From positions 62,001 through 126,000 of the forward strand of contig NZ_SLUI01000003.1 of assembly GCF_004339805.1 (NCBI RefSeq): a stretch of DNA of 64,000 nt. Direction: 5' to 3'. The first letter of the stretch is position 1, and every line of letters starts with the position of its first letter. The notes below the pieces were generated by a model. The model saw nothing but the letters and a program-made list of their open reading frames with translations, was not told where the DNA came from and ran no database searches. Source of the DNA: Anaerospora hongkongensis (GTDB lineage: Bacteria; Bacillota; Negativicutes; Sporomusales; DSM-15969). Below are positions 32,471 to 42,009 of the stretch, piece after piece. Made by a program: the position numbers and the translations under genes.

Positions 32471-33619
32471 TTGCGTTTTATACATACTTCTGATTGGCAT
32501 TTAGGAAGATTATTTTACGGCGAATACTTAACGGACGAGCAGGCTCATATTCTGGATCAGTTCGTTGATCTGGTGCGCGATGTCAGGCCGGACGCCATCG
32601 TGATCGCCGGTGACATATATGACAGGGGCGTACCGCCAACGGGGGCAGTGGAGCTGCTTGATGAGATTATCAGCCGCATTCTGCTTGACTGCCACACACC
32701 GGTTATTGCAATTGCCGGCAATCATGACAGTCCGGAGCGAATTGGCTTTGGCAATAAACTATTAGCCCGTCAGGGACTGCATGTAGTGGGACCGCTGACC
32801 GGGACATACCAGCCGGTAACGCTGGCTGATGAACATGGACCGGTATATTTCGTGCCACTCACTTACGCCGAGCCGGCTACGGTACGGCTCAACCTGGCTG
32901 CTGAAGAGGCCAGTGATCATACGGCGGCCATGGCCTGCTATATTCGTCATGCTACTCAAGCTGTTCCTGCCGGAGCCCGCAAGGTGGCTGTGGCTCATGC
33001 TTTTCTAACAGGCGGTGAACCTTCGGAATCGGAGCGGCCTTTATCGGTGGGCGGCAGCAGTATGGTGAATGCTTCTTTATTTTCTTCTTTCCATTATACT
33101 GCACTGGGCCATCTGCACCGTCCCCAGGCAGTGGGGGCACCTCATATCCGTTATTCGGGATCGCTTATGAAATACTCTTTCGCGGAAGCCGGACATAAAA
33201 AAGGTGTTTATATGGTAGAGATGGACAAGGCCGGAGCTGTTCGCATCGAGACAGTTGAGCTCCGTCCTCGCCGGGATGTACGATGCATTAAGGGAATGTT
33301 TCAGGACTTAATGAAAGGTCCCCAAAATAACGAGAATAGAGAGGATTATATTCTGGCGGAGCTCCACGATACGCTGCCGGTGCTGGATGCACTGGGGCAG
33401 CTGCGGTCTATTTATCCCAATGTGCTCAGCATTGATCCCCGGTACCGTGCCAGCGGCGGTGAGAACGGGGGAACTGCCGTTGATCACCGGAAACTGACGG
33501 AAAAAGATCTGTTTGCCGCTTTTGCGGAGCAAATGACCGGGACTGCTTTATCGGCTGAGCAGACAGCAGCGCTGGACGGCGTCCTGGAAGAACTTATCCG
33601 GGAAGGAAGGGAAGAATGA
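32471..33619 (+). CDS. sbcD: Exonuclease subunit SbcD
   Basis: The Mre11-like nuclease partner of SbcC, 382 residues, which cuts hairpins and cleans protein-blocked DNA ends. The calcineurin-type metal motifs are HTSDWHLGR (residues 4-12), VIAGDIYDRG near residue 44, IAGNHDSPER near residue 79, AHAFLTGG near residue 175 and LGHLHRPQ near residue 215. The start is TTG 32471, set by AAGGAGG eight bases upstream. Its stop is one base before the sbcC start, so the two are coupled. Confidence 0.95.
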   Translation: MRFIHTSDWHLGRLFYGEYLTDEQAHILDQFVDLVRDVRPDAIVIAGDIYDRGVPPTGAVELLDEIISRILLDCHTPVIAIAGNHDSPERIGFGNKLLARQGLHVVGPLTGTYQPVTLADEHGPVYFVPLTYAEPATVRLNLAAEEASDHTAAMACYIRHATQAVPAGARKVAVAHAFLTGGEPSESERPLSVGGSSMVNASLFSSFHYTALGHLHRPQAVGAPHIRYSGSLMKYSFAEAGHKKGVYMVEMDKAGAVRIETVELRPRRDVRCIKGMFQDLMKGPQNNENREDYILAELHDTLPVLDALGQLRSIYPNVLSIDPRYRASGGENGGTAVDHRKLTEKDLFAAFAEQMTGTALSAEQTAALDGVLEELIREGREE

Positions 33620-33620
33620 C

Positions 33621-36600
33621 GTGAGGCCGCTAAAGATTACCATGACAGCCTTTGGTCCCTATGCTGCCAGACAGGAAGTGGATTTTGCCAAGCTTAAGGG
33701 CCGCAACTTCTTCTTAATTCATGGTCCTACCGGGGCAGGTAAAACTACGATTTTAGATGCTATGTGCTATGCTTTATACGGGGCTACAAGCGGTAACCAG
33801 CGTACTGGTGAAACAATGCGCAGTGATTATGCCGGCCCCGATCTGCCTACGGAAGTCATTTTTGACTTTGCCATCGGCGAGAGGCTGTACCGTGTCTCAC
33901 GCCGCCCCAGGCAGGAGGTTCTGAAGGATCGCGGCAAGGGGACAAAAGTAGATAATGGTTCCGCTGCTTTGTACCGGCTGGATGAAAACCGACAGGAGAC
34001 AGCTTTGCTGGCAGACCGGCACGTAACGGAAGAAATAGAAAAGCTGCTGGGCTTTAAAGGCGACCAGTTCCGTCAGGTCGTTCTTCTGCCGCAGGGCGAT
34101 TTTCGCAAATTGCTGCTAGCCGGGTCTAAGGAACGGCAGGATATTATGCAGATGCTGTTCCGTACAGAGTTATACCGTTCCATTGAGGAGAAGCTGCGCG
34201 ACAAGTATGGCCTGCTGCGAGAGCAAGGGCAGCAATTGCTCAGCCGGATTCAATATGTACTATCCTCGGCCCAGGCGGTTAACCGGGAAGAACTGGTGCA
34301 GCACCTGGCGGGGAACCGGCAGGAACTGGAGAGGGCCCAAGCTAATACCGGTCTTGCCAAACAACAGCTGGAACGTGCTCAGGCAGCCTTAACGCAAGGC
34401 CGGCTGGATCAGGAGCGGTTAACTGAGCGGCAGGCGGCAGAAGATAAACTGAAGCAGGAAGAACAGCTGATTCCCATTGTGGAGCAAAAACGCCGTGAAT
34501 TGGGCAAAGCTAAGCTGGCTGCCGGGTTGTTGGATCTGGAGGCACATCTCAGGCAGCTGGAAGAAGAAGTTAAGACCCAAGAACAAAAGATTGCGGAACA
34601 GCGCGGCAAAGCTGCTGACGCGAAGAACGCTTATGACGGCGCTCTACGCTTATTGCACGAGGAAAATCAGCGTGAGGGGCAGCGTAAAGCAGCTGCTGCT
34701 CAAAAAATATACTTAGAAAGTCTGTTGGATAAAGCTGCCGCCTTAAGCGCTGCATTTCGTCAGGCAGAAGTGAGCGAACAGGCAGCGGCAGCTGCCCAAA
34801 AAAGCCATCTGGAGACTGCGGCGCAGTTAACCGTGCTGGAACGCAGACTGGACGAAGCAGGCGTCCAGTACGAACTATCGCAGACTGAGGCCGCCCAGAT
34901 GGGGGGGCGCAAAGCTGAACTGGAAAAGCGGCTTCGTCTCAGGGATGAACGTTACAGGCTGGAAGATAATCGACTGAAAGCAAAACAAAATAGTGAACAG
35001 CTAAAAAAGCTGGAAGCTGCTTATGAGCAAAAACAGGAGCAGTATCTTGGGGCGAGAACGATGCTTGCCAATTTACAGCACGCCTGGCAGCAGGGACAAG
35101 CAGCTATCCTGGCAGCAGCTTTAACAGAGGAACAGCCTTGTCCGGTCTGCGGCTCGACAAGCCATCCTGAGAAGGCCCGTCCGTCAGGGAGTTTGCCGAC
35201 GCAGGAGGATATGAAAGCACAGCAGGAACGATGTGATAAGGTAGGAGTGGAAAAAGACAGCTTATTCCAGGCCGTTCACGCCTGCCGGGCTGAAGGAAAT
35301 GCTTTGCAGCAGCTGATCGCTGCTGCCGAACAGGAACTAAATATGCTCGCTGCTGAGCCGGTCGCCAGCTTTGAGCAAGCGGTTGTGGCAGCTGAAAGCG
35401 ATTATCGCCGCTCTGAGCAGGCGGCTAAGCAAGCCATAGTAATAAAGACACAGCTGGAAACACTAACAGAAGAACTAAAACGACTCACTGAGTTGGGTAA
35501 ACAGTCACAAGAGCGGCACCACCAGGCGGTTAGCCGTGAACAGGCTGATAAAGCAGTTGTGAAGGAGCGGCTTGCGGCTTTGCCGCCCGAGTACCGTGAT
35601 GAAAAGAACGTAACGGCCGCCAGGCAGGCAGCTGAAAAAGAATTGCATGAGCTGGAGAAACGATTGGTTCATGCCCAGCAAGCTGCTGAGCATGCCAGCA
35701 ATAGCGTAGCGTCCGCTGATGCAACATTAAAAAACTTGATCGAGTACTGTGCTGCTCAAAAAGAAAAGGGTACTGTCACCCGGCAGCAATTTGCCGAGCG
35801 GATGACGCAGGCCGGATTTACTGCACTGGAAGAGTATTTGTCTGCCCGGAAAACACCCGCCACAATAGCGGAACTGGAAAAACGCATTGCTGATTTTGAT
35901 CTGCGTCTTGCTGCGGCTAAAGAGCGATGCCGGCGGGCTGCAGCTAATGCCGCCGCTGTTGCCATACCGGATGTGCCGGTACTGGAAGCGCAGTTAACAG
36001 CCTGTAACGAACAATATGGTGCCGTCATCAGCCGCAGCAATCAGCTCGGAGAACTGGTTAAACAACAGGAGAAGTGGCTGACCGAACTGCAGCAATTGGA
36101 CGCCGAGCAAAACCGGGTGCATGGCAACTACCAGATTATGGCCAGCCTTTTTGAAATTGCCTCAGGCAAGGATACAGGCGTTACCTTTGAACGCTTTGTG
36201 CTGGGGGCCTTACTGGATGAGGTGGCTCTGGCCGCTAATGCCAGGCTGAAAAGCATGAGCCGCAATCGCTATATCCTGCAGCGCAAGACCAGCCGAGACG
36301 ATAAGCGGACCTTATCGGGCCTGGACTTGGAGGTATACGATAACTATACAGGTTTTGCCCGCCAGGCTAATACCTTATCGGGCGGGGAAACCTTTCTGGC
36401 ATCGCTGTCGCTGGCACTTGGCCTTGCTGATGTGGTACAGGCTTATGCGGGAGGTATCCATCTGGATACAATTTTTGTTGATGAAGGTTTTGGTACACTT
36501 GACCCTGAGACACTGGATTTTGCTATCAAGGCATTGCTGGAACTGCAGCAGGGCGGACGGCTGGTAGGGATTATATCGCATGTACCGGAATTGAAAGAAC

Positions 36601-36668
36601 GCATTGATGCTCGGCTGGAGATTAGTCTTACCGGGCGGGGCAGCCGGGCAGAATTTAAGGTGGGTTAA
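33621..36668 (+). CDS. sbcC: Exonuclease subunit SbcC
   Basis: An SMC/Rad50-like ATPase of 1015 residues that works with SbcD on DNA ends. Walker A is GPTGAGKTTILDAM near residue 36. Long coiled coils run from about 180 to 840, rich in alanine, glutamine and glutamate. The zinc hook Cys507-x-x-Cys510 (CPVCGS) lies at their tip. The C-terminal ABC signature is TLSGGETFLASLSLALGLAD, with Walker B DTIFVDEGFGTLDPE. GTG 33621 starts just after sbcD. An NRDE gene follows 2 bases after the stop. Confidence 0.96.
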   Translation: MRPLKITMTAFGPYAARQEVDFAKLKGRNFFLIHGPTGAGKTTILDAMCYALYGATSGNQRTGETMRSDYAGPDLPTEVIFDFAIGERLYRVSRRPRQEVLKDRGKGTKVDNGSAALYRLDENRQETALLADRHVTEEIEKLLGFKGDQFRQVVLLPQGDFRKLLLAGSKERQDIMQMLFRTELYRSIEEKLRDKYGLLREQGQQLLSRIQYVLSSAQAVNREELVQHLAGNRQELERAQANTGLAKQQLERAQAALTQGRLDQERLTERQAAEDKLKQEEQLIPIVEQKRRELGKAKLAAGLLDLEAHLRQLEEEVKTQEQKIAEQRGKAADAKNAYDGALRLLHEENQREGQRKAAAAQKIYLESLLDKAAALSAAFRQAEVSEQAAAAAQKSHLETAAQLTVLERRLDEAGVQYELSQTEAAQMGGRKAELEKRLRLRDERYRLEDNRLKAKQNSEQLKKLEAAYEQKQEQYLGARTMLANLQHAWQQGQAAILAAALTEEQPCPVCGSTSHPEKARPSGSLPTQEDMKAQQERCDKVGVEKDSLFQAVHACRAEGNALQQLIAAAEQELNMLAAEPVASFEQAVVAAESDYRRSEQAAKQAIVIKTQLETLTEELKRLTELGKQSQERHHQAVSREQADKAVVKERLAALPPEYRDEKNVTAARQAAEKELHELEKRLVHAQQAAEHASNSVASADATLKNLIEYCAAQKEKGTVTRQQFAERMTQAGFTALEEYLSARKTPATIAELEKRIADFDLRLAAAKERCRRAAANAAAVAIPDVPVLEAQLTACNEQYGAVISRSNQLGELVKQQEKWLTELQQLDAEQNRVHGNYQIMASLFEIASGKDTGVTFERFVLGALLDEVALAANARLKSMSRNRYILQRKTSRDDKRTLSGLDLEVYDNYTGFARQANTLSGGETFLASLSLALGLADVVQAYAGGIHLDTIFVDEGFGTLDPETLDFAIKALLELQQGGRLVGIISHVPELKERIDARLEISLTGRGSRAEFKVG

Positions 36669-36670
36669 CA

Positions 36671-37462
36671 ATGTGTATTATTTTATTTGCTTATCAGAGG
36701 CATCCTCAATATAAACTCATTGTCGCTGCCAACCGGGATGAATTTTATAGCAGGCCTACTGCTCCGGCCGGTTTTTGGCAGGAGCAGCCCGATCTGTTGG
36801 CAGGACGTGATGAAGAACAGGGCGGCACCTGGATGGGGATTACCACCCAAGGCCGGTTTGCAGCCTTAACTAATTACCGTGATCCAGCCAGAACTTTGGA
36901 GGGTGCTGTTTCCAGGGGAGAACTGGTTAGTCGCTTTTTGTCGGGCAAGCAGACGCCGGAGGCTTATCTTAAAGAGGTGGATACGCGAGCCAAAGTTTAT
37001 AATGGCTTTAACCTGCTGGTGGGAACCTTTGGTACAGGCGATTCTTTATGGTACTATTCCAATCAAAGCAGGAAGATCATTAAGGTAGAGAGTGGAATTT
37101 CGGGTTTGAGCAATCATTTGCTCAATACACCCTGGCCTAAAGTTGTGCGAGGACGGGACAGGCTCATGGAGGCGGTCAGCGCGCCTGAACTAGAGCAGGA
37201 GGTGTTATGGCAAATTCTGAGTGACCGGGAAAGAGCCGCTGATGACCGACTGCCTCATACAGGTGTTTCCCTTGAACTGGAAAGAATCCTGTCACCTGTT
37301 TTCATTGAAAGCCCCGGTTATGGCACAAGAGCATCAACCATCCTGCTGGTTGGTTACGATGGGCAAGTGCAGTTTACGGAAAAGTCGCTGGATATTGAAT
37401 CTGGACAATGGCATACTGGACACTATCGGTTTATGCTTGAAAAAGCAGCTCAAAATAAATGA
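36671..37462 (+). CDS. NRDE/TANGO2-family protein
   Basis: A 263-residue protein beginning MCIILFAYQRHPQYKLIVAANRDEF, which carries the Asn-Arg-Asp-Glu motif (residues 21-24) and the Cys2 that can become the N-terminal nucleophile after Met removal. GGTWMGITTQGRFAALTNYRDP near residue 51 and GLSNHLLNTPWPK near residue 140 complete the family picture. The family is related to eukaryotic TANGO2 and its biochemical role is not settled. It is co-transcribed with sbcDC, probably by position more than function. Confidence 0.9.
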   Translation: MCIILFAYQRHPQYKLIVAANRDEFYSRPTAPAGFWQEQPDLLAGRDEEQGGTWMGITTQGRFAALTNYRDPARTLEGAVSRGELVSRFLSGKQTPEAYLKEVDTRAKVYNGFNLLVGTFGTGDSLWYYSNQSRKIIKVESGISGLSNHLLNTPWPKVVRGRDRLMEAVSAPELEQEVLWQILSDRERAADDRLPHTGVSLELERILSPVFIESPGYGTRASTILLVGYDGQVQFTEKSLDIESGQWHTGHYRFMLEKAAQNK

Positions 37463-37475
37463 GCTGCTTTTTTTT
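37441..37475 (+). terminator. Terminator overlapping the end of the NRDE gene
   Basis: AAAAGCAGCTC (37441-37451) pairs with GAGCTGCTTTT (37461-37471), followed by a T run. The left arm lies inside the last codons, and the stop TGA is in the right arm. Confidence 0.93.
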
Positions 37476-37799
37476 AGGAATTTTTAAGCGGATTTTACAT
37501 AAAATTAACCAAGCGCCGTTCATTCTGCATTACTATTATAATAGGCTTCTTTTTAAAAGAAAGTCGTACAGAAAAATTTGGCTAAAGTAGGAGGATTTAT
37601 TTGACAGCAAATAAAAAAACGTTGGTTTTGTCTTCATAATTAATCACGAACCCGCAGATTATCAGTGCATATACTAATAATAAAGAATCCTGTACCCGCT
37701 AGATTGGCAGTTATTGATATCATTGTTTTGCAAGTAGTTGGCGCACACTAAGTTCAAATGCTGTTAATGCGCAATTCAAGCTGGGAAGGGTGGTAAAAA
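37476..37799. other. Gene-poor leader before the PhoH gene
   Basis: This stretch of over 300 bases holds a TATAAT at 37537-37542 without a good -35 box. AGGAGG at 37589-37594 is followed by a short frame, TTG 37601 to TAA 37639, of 12 codons (MTANKKTLVLSS). That could be a leader peptide or a gene remnant. I see no hairpin or other gene in the rest; the long untranslated leader before PhoH (about 250 bases if the promoter is right) is unexplained. Confidence 0.4.
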
Positions 37800-39185
37800 G
37801 TGATAAAATATTATGTGTTAGACACTAACGTTTTACTGCATAGCCCCAATGCCCTCTATGCTTTTAATGAACATACCGTGATTGTTCCGGAAGTTGTCCT
37901 GGAAGAACTGGATAAGTTTAAAGCGGAGGCATCCGACCGGGGTGCCAATAGCCGCCATGCGATTCGCATTATTGATTCCCTGATCTTGCATGGCAATTTG
38001 CTCGAAGGAGTCAGTCTGAACGAGTCTGGTGGGATCGTAAAAATCGAAACCAATCATCTCGATACGCAAATCCCTAATCATTGGGAGCGTTCAAAACCGG
38101 ATAACCGCATTCTGCAAATTTGTAAGGGATTCCAGGACAACCAGAAAAATGTCGTATTGGTCAGCCGCGATACCAACCTTCGGGTAAAGGCAACGATACT
38201 CGGTATTCAGGCAGAGGATTTCAGGGGAGATAACGTGGCAAATGTAGAGGAACAGTATACAGGCAGAGCAGTTGTGTATGCTTCTTCTAAGGTTATTGAT
38301 CAGTTTTACGGTGATGACAGCAATTGTCTTGATCCTGATAAATTACAAAGTTTTGATGAGTCACTCAGCGTACTTATGCCGGCAAAACTGGAGGTCAATC
38401 AGTTCTTACTGATTCGCTCCACCGATAATGAACGTCATACTGCCGTGGGCCGTTTTGACGGCGACAAGGTGGTGCAGCTGCGTTACCGCAGCCGTAATCC
38501 TTTTGGTATTACGCCGCGAAATGTCGGTCAGGTTTTCATGCAGGAGTGTCTGATGATGAGCGCCGAGGAAGCACCGCTGGTGATTATCAAAGGCCCTGCA
38601 GGAACAGCAAAAACCTTTTATTCGCTGGCAGTAGGACTGCACAGAACCATGGATTGCCGCCCCCGCGAATATAATCATCTGCTGATTTGCCGTCCCAATA
38701 TTCCCATGGATGAGGATATTGGATTCTTACCGGGGTCTGAAGTTGACAAAGTCAGCCCTTATATGCGGGGGATTCGGGATAATTTGTTTACGCTGATGAA
38801 CGGCAGCAGTGTCCAGGAAGCAAAAGAACTGGCTCAAGTGGAAGATACGGTTCAAATGCTGTTTGATAAACATATCATTCAAACAGAAGCACTGGCTTAC
38901 CAGCGCGGCCGCTCGCTGCAGAAATACTGGATGATGCTGGATGAGATGCAAAACTCCACACCCCGTCAGGCAAAAGGAGTCATTACCCGGCCAGGGCTGG
39001 GAACCAAAATCATCTTAATTGGCGATCCGGCACAAATTGATCATCCTTATCTGGACAGCCGTTCTAACGGACTGGTATATGCCAGCGAAAAAATGCGCGG
39101 CTCCAAATTGTGTTATCAGGTAACGCTGCAGCATGATGAATGCGAACGGTCGCCGCTGGCTGCAGAGGCCGCAATGCGCTTGTAA
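37800..39185 (+). CDS. PIN-domain PhoH-family ATPase (PhoH2/YlaK type)
   Basis: A 461-residue fusion. Residues 1-140 are a PIN ribonuclease domain (YYVLDTNVLLHSP with the first acidic residue, EVVLEELDKFK, and VLVSRDTNLRVKA with another). Residues 235-461 are a PhoH ATPase with Walker A GPAGTAKTFYSLAVG near residue 265 and DEMQNSTPRQAKGVITRPG as Walker B. PhoH2 proteins are RNA helicase-ribonucleases. The start is GTG 37800 after GGAAGGGTGG. It has its own terminator, so it stands alone; the long leader before it is unusual. Confidence 0.92.
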   Translation: MIKYYVLDTNVLLHSPNALYAFNEHTVIVPEVVLEELDKFKAEASDRGANSRHAIRIIDSLILHGNLLEGVSLNESGGIVKIETNHLDTQIPNHWERSKPDNRILQICKGFQDNQKNVVLVSRDTNLRVKATILGIQAEDFRGDNVANVEEQYTGRAVVYASSKVIDQFYGDDSNCLDPDKLQSFDESLSVLMPAKLEVNQFLLIRSTDNERHTAVGRFDGDKVVQLRYRSRNPFGITPRNVGQVFMQECLMMSAEEAPLVIIKGPAGTAKTFYSLAVGLHRTMDCRPREYNHLLICRPNIPMDEDIGFLPGSEVDKVSPYMRGIRDNLFTLMNGSSVQEAKELAQVEDTVQMLFDKHIIQTEALAYQRGRSLQKYWMMLDEMQNSTPRQAKGVITRPGLGTKIILIGDPAQIDHPYLDSRSNGLVYASEKMRGSKLCYQVTLQHDECERSPLAAEAAMRL

Positions 39186-39203
39186 GAAATAACAGTTATT
39201 TTT

Positions 39204-39235
39204 AGATGCTCAGTACTGTGCTGAGCATCTTTTTA
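39204..39235 (+). terminator. Terminator of the PhoH gene
   Basis: AGATGCTCAG (39204-39213) pairs with CTGAGCATCT (39221-39230), followed by T. Confidence 0.93.
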
Positions 39236-39246
39236 TTTTTACTACC

Positions 39247-39287
39247 CTTACTAACAACTTTATGATATAATACAAGTTGTTAGTAAG
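39247..39287 (+). promoter_or_regulatory. Palindromic operator enclosing the -10 box of the opuC operon
   Basis: CTTACTAACAACTT (39247-39260) and AAGTTGTTAGTAAG (39274-39287) are perfect 14-bp inverted arms. The 13-base centre contains TGA-TATAAT, a full extended -10 (TATAAT at 39266-39271). Transcription would begin within the right arm, so the repeat works as DNA and not as an RNA hairpin. A MarR/GbsR-like repressor is the natural guess. Confidence 0.75.
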
Positions 39288-39303
39288 GAAGGAGGAGGTT
39301 TTA

Positions 39304-40452
39304 ATGATTCGTTTTAATGATGTGTCCAAGATGTATGGCAGTTTTCGTGCAGTTCATAATGTGAATCTTCACATTAGGGAGGGCGAGCTTGTAACCCTCA
39401 TTGGGCCAAGTGGGTCCGGAAAAACAACGACGATGAAGATGATAAACCGCCTTATTGAACCGTCGGGTGGAACTATCCTGATTAACGGGAAACCAGTGTC
39501 GGAGCATAATGTGGTTGAGTTAAGAAGAAATATTGGGTATGTAATTCAAAATATCGGTTTATTACCGCACATGACGCTTGCCGAAAACATTGCAATTGTC
39601 CCTAAAATGCAGAAATGGGATAAAGCGCGTTACGAGGCGCGAGTAGATGAATTACTGGCTTTAGTCGGCCTTAATCCCGCTCAATACCGCAATCGATATC
39701 CAGCTGAATTAAGTGGCGGCCAGCAGCAGCGCATCGGTGTGATTCGGGCCCTTGCGGCAGATCCGGCAATTGTTTTAATGGATGAGCCCTATAGTGCCCT
39801 GGATCCAATCAGCCGGGAGCAGTTGCAGGATGAGGTGCTGCGTCTGCAGCAGACACTACAAAAGACAATTGTTTTTGTCACCCATGATATTGATGAAGCA
39901 ATTAAAATGGGTGATCGAATTTGTATAATGAATCAAGGGCAGATTGTGCAAATGGATACGCCTGAGAATATCTTACGGCATCCTGCTGATGAATTTGTGA
40001 GTGCATTTATTGGTTCCAAACGCATGAGTCAATTAGAAATGCTGCCTCCTATTGAGGAGGTTATGATCAGACCGGTGACAGCCAGACCGAACCGCGGCCT
40101 TGCCGAGGCAATTAATACAATGCGAAGGCAAAAGGTGGATTCGCTGATCATTGTCGATCAACATAATGCCTTTTTAGGTGTCGCCGGCGTATGGGAGATT
40201 CAACAGCATTTTTACCAGGAGAAAATGACTCTGGAAGATGTGATGCAAAAAGATGTACCCGTGCTTTTGGCCAACCAGTCCCTAAGTGAGGCAATTTATT
40301 TAATCAGTAAACATCAGGTTGCTTATTTACCGGTAATTAATGACAGCCATGAATTGCTGGGCATTGTTAACCGGGCCAGTCTCGTTGATATTATGGCCAG
40401 GCAGGTCAGGCATGAGGTGAATTGCAGCAGGGGAGGCGCAGAAGCATGTTAA
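39304..40452 (+). CDS. opuCA: Glycine betaine/carnitine/choline ABC transporter ATPase
   Basis: The 382-residue ATPase of an OpuC-type osmoprotectant importer. Walker A is GPSGSGKTTTMK near residue 31, the Q-loop VIQNIGLLPHMT near residue 79, signature ELSGGQQQRIG near residue 135 and Walker B IVLMDEPYSALD. Residues of about 255-375 hold two CBS domains, the usual ionic-strength sensors of this family. ATG 39304 is set by GGAGGAGG; an in-frame upstream start at 39277 would lie inside the operator. It overlaps the permease gene by 7 bases. Confidence 0.94.
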   Translation: MIRFNDVSKMYGSFRAVHNVNLHIREGELVTLIGPSGSGKTTTMKMINRLIEPSGGTILINGKPVSEHNVVELRRNIGYVIQNIGLLPHMTLAENIAIVPKMQKWDKARYEARVDELLALVGLNPAQYRNRYPAELSGGQQQRIGVIRALAADPAIVLMDEPYSALDPISREQLQDEVLRLQQTLQKTIVFVTHDIDEAIKMGDRICIMNQGQIVQMDTPENILRHPADEFVSAFIGSKRMSQLEMLPPIEEVMIRPVTARPNRGLAEAINTMRRQKVDSLIIVDQHNAFLGVAGVWEIQQHFYQEKMTLEDVMQKDVPVLLANQSLSEAIYLISKHQVAYLPVINDSHELLGIVNRASLVDIMARQVRHEVNCSRGGAEAC

Positions 40453-41084
40453 CTATGTTAATGGACATTTGGCAAAGCCGTTCATCCGATATTGCCCTTG
40501 CCACTGCCGAGCACCTTGTGTTGACTATGGTGGCGTTACTTCTGGCCAATATACTTGCCATACCGCTGGGAGTATTGTTAACAAGGTACAGAAAGTGGGC
40601 TGAACCGATTATCGGCATAACCGCGGTATTTCAGACCATTCCCAGCCTGGCATTGTTAGGCTTACTGATACCCCTTATGGGTATTGGTATCCTGCCCGCT
40701 GTAGTGGCTTTGACAATTTATGGTCTCTTACCCATTCTGCGTAATACCTACACTGGTATATTGGGAGTAAATGGAGCGGCTATAGAAGCCGGCGTGGGAA
40801 TGGGAATGACATCCCGTCAAATCCTTTTTTTGATCGAGCTTCCTCTGGCAAGGCCAATCATTATAGCCGGCATCCGGACTGCTACCGTTTTGCTTGTGGG
40901 CATTGCCACACTGGCGTCCTTGATTGGCGCAGGCGGATTAGGAGACTTGATTTTCCGGGGAATTTCTACAGCAAACCAGCAACTGATTCTGGCTGGCGCT
41001 ATTCCAGCCGCCCTGTTGGCTATTTGCTTTGATATTGGTATCAAAAAAGTGGAGCAGTGCCTGCAGCCCAAAGGATTACAGTAA
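40446..41084 (+). CDS. opuCB: OpuC-type ABC transporter permease
   Basis: An inner-membrane permease of 212 residues with about six hydrophobic segments and the binding-protein-dependent transport EAA-like loop (EAGVGMGMTSRQILFLIELPLARP near residue 115). It pairs with the ATPase before it, which it overlaps by 7 bases. Classical OpuC operons have two permeases (CB and CD); here only one is seen, so it must form a homodimer or use a partner elsewhere. Later ATG codons (40455, 40461) are possible starts. Confidence 0.92.
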   Translation: MLTMLMDIWQSRSSDIALATAEHLVLTMVALLLANILAIPLGVLLTRYRKWAEPIIGITAVFQTIPSLALLGLLIPLMGIGILPAVVALTIYGLLPILRNTYTGILGVNGAAIEAGVGMGMTSRQILFLIELPLARPIIIAGIRTATVLLVGIATLASLIGAGGLGDLIFRGISTANQQLILAGAIPAALLAICFDIGIKKVEQCLQPKGLQ

Positions 41085-41096
41085 AAAGGAGCAGTG

Positions 41097-41996
41097 ATGG
41101 ATTTGAAAAAGATAATAGCTGTTATTACAGTACTGGTAATAAGCCTCGCGCTAGTTGGCTGCTCGGTTTTCAATGGGAATCGAAGTGATAAGGTTGTAAT
41201 TGGTGGCAAGAACTTCACTGAGCAGGATATCCTGGTATATCTCATGAAAGAAATGATTGAAGCCAAAACGAAGTTGAAGGTGGAAGTAAAGCCCTTTCTC
41301 GGGGGAACAAATGTCGTGGCCCAGGCGCTGGAAAAGGGCGACCTGGATATCTATGCCGAATATACCGGCACAGCGTTAATGAATATATTAGGCGAGCCGA
41401 TGCTAACCGATCCGCAGGAGGCATACGACAAAGTAAAAGCCCTCTATCAGGAAAAGAAACAGTTAGTATGGCTTAAGCCTTTTGGCTTTAACAATACCTA
41501 TACACTCACGATGCGTGCTGAACAGGCCGACCAGCTGGGGATTCAGTCAATTAGTGATTTGGCGAAATTTACACCTCAGCTGCTGCTAGGTGCTACGCAT
41601 GAGTTTTTGGAAAGGCCCGATGGCTATAAAGGAATAGCTGAAGTCTATCAGTTGAATTTTGTCGGTGTCGGTGCAATGGATCCCGGTCTTACTTATGGGG
41701 CCTGCCGCGATGGCAAAGTGGATGTCATAGATGCGTTTGCAACAGACGGGCGTATTCCCGCATTCAACCTAAAAGTACTGACGGATGATAAACAGTTTTT
41801 TCCTCCCTACTATGCAGCCCCGGTTATCCGGGAAGCTACCTTGCAAAAACATCCCGAAATAGCAGATGCCTTACATGCACTGAGCGGGAAATTGACGGAT
41901 AAGGCTATGGCCGAGCTAAATGCGCAAGTTGATTTGGAAAAGAAAGACCCTAAATCTGTGGCTAAGGAATGGTTGGTGGCACAGGGGTTAATATAG
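41097..41996 (+). CDS. opuCC: Osmoprotectant-binding lipoprotein
   Basis: A substrate-binding lipoprotein of 299 residues. The signal peptide ends in a lipobox SLALVGC with Cys22 as the acylated residue. The OpuAC-type domain follows (VVIGGKNFTEQDILVYLMKEMIE near residue 34, GDLDIYAEYTGTAL near residue 81). The YAEYTG and DGRIPAF regions hold residues of the choline/betaine pocket in related proteins. It is the last gene of the operon and is closed by a strong terminator. ATG 41097 is preferred over the adjacent GTG 41094. Confidence 0.93.
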   Translation: MDLKKIIAVITVLVISLALVGCSVFNGNRSDKVVIGGKNFTEQDILVYLMKEMIEAKTKLKVEVKPFLGGTNVVAQALEKGDLDIYAEYTGTALMNILGEPMLTDPQEAYDKVKALYQEKKQLVWLKPFGFNNTYTLTMRAEQADQLGIQSISDLAKFTPQLLLGATHEFLERPDGYKGIAEVYQLNFVGVGAMDPGLTYGACRDGKVDVIDAFATDGRIPAFNLKVLTDDKQFFPPYYAAPVIREATLQKHPEIADALHALSGKLTDKAMAELNAQVDLEKKDPKSVAKEWLVAQGLI

Positions 41997-42009
41997 GGAT
42001 GTAAATAAT

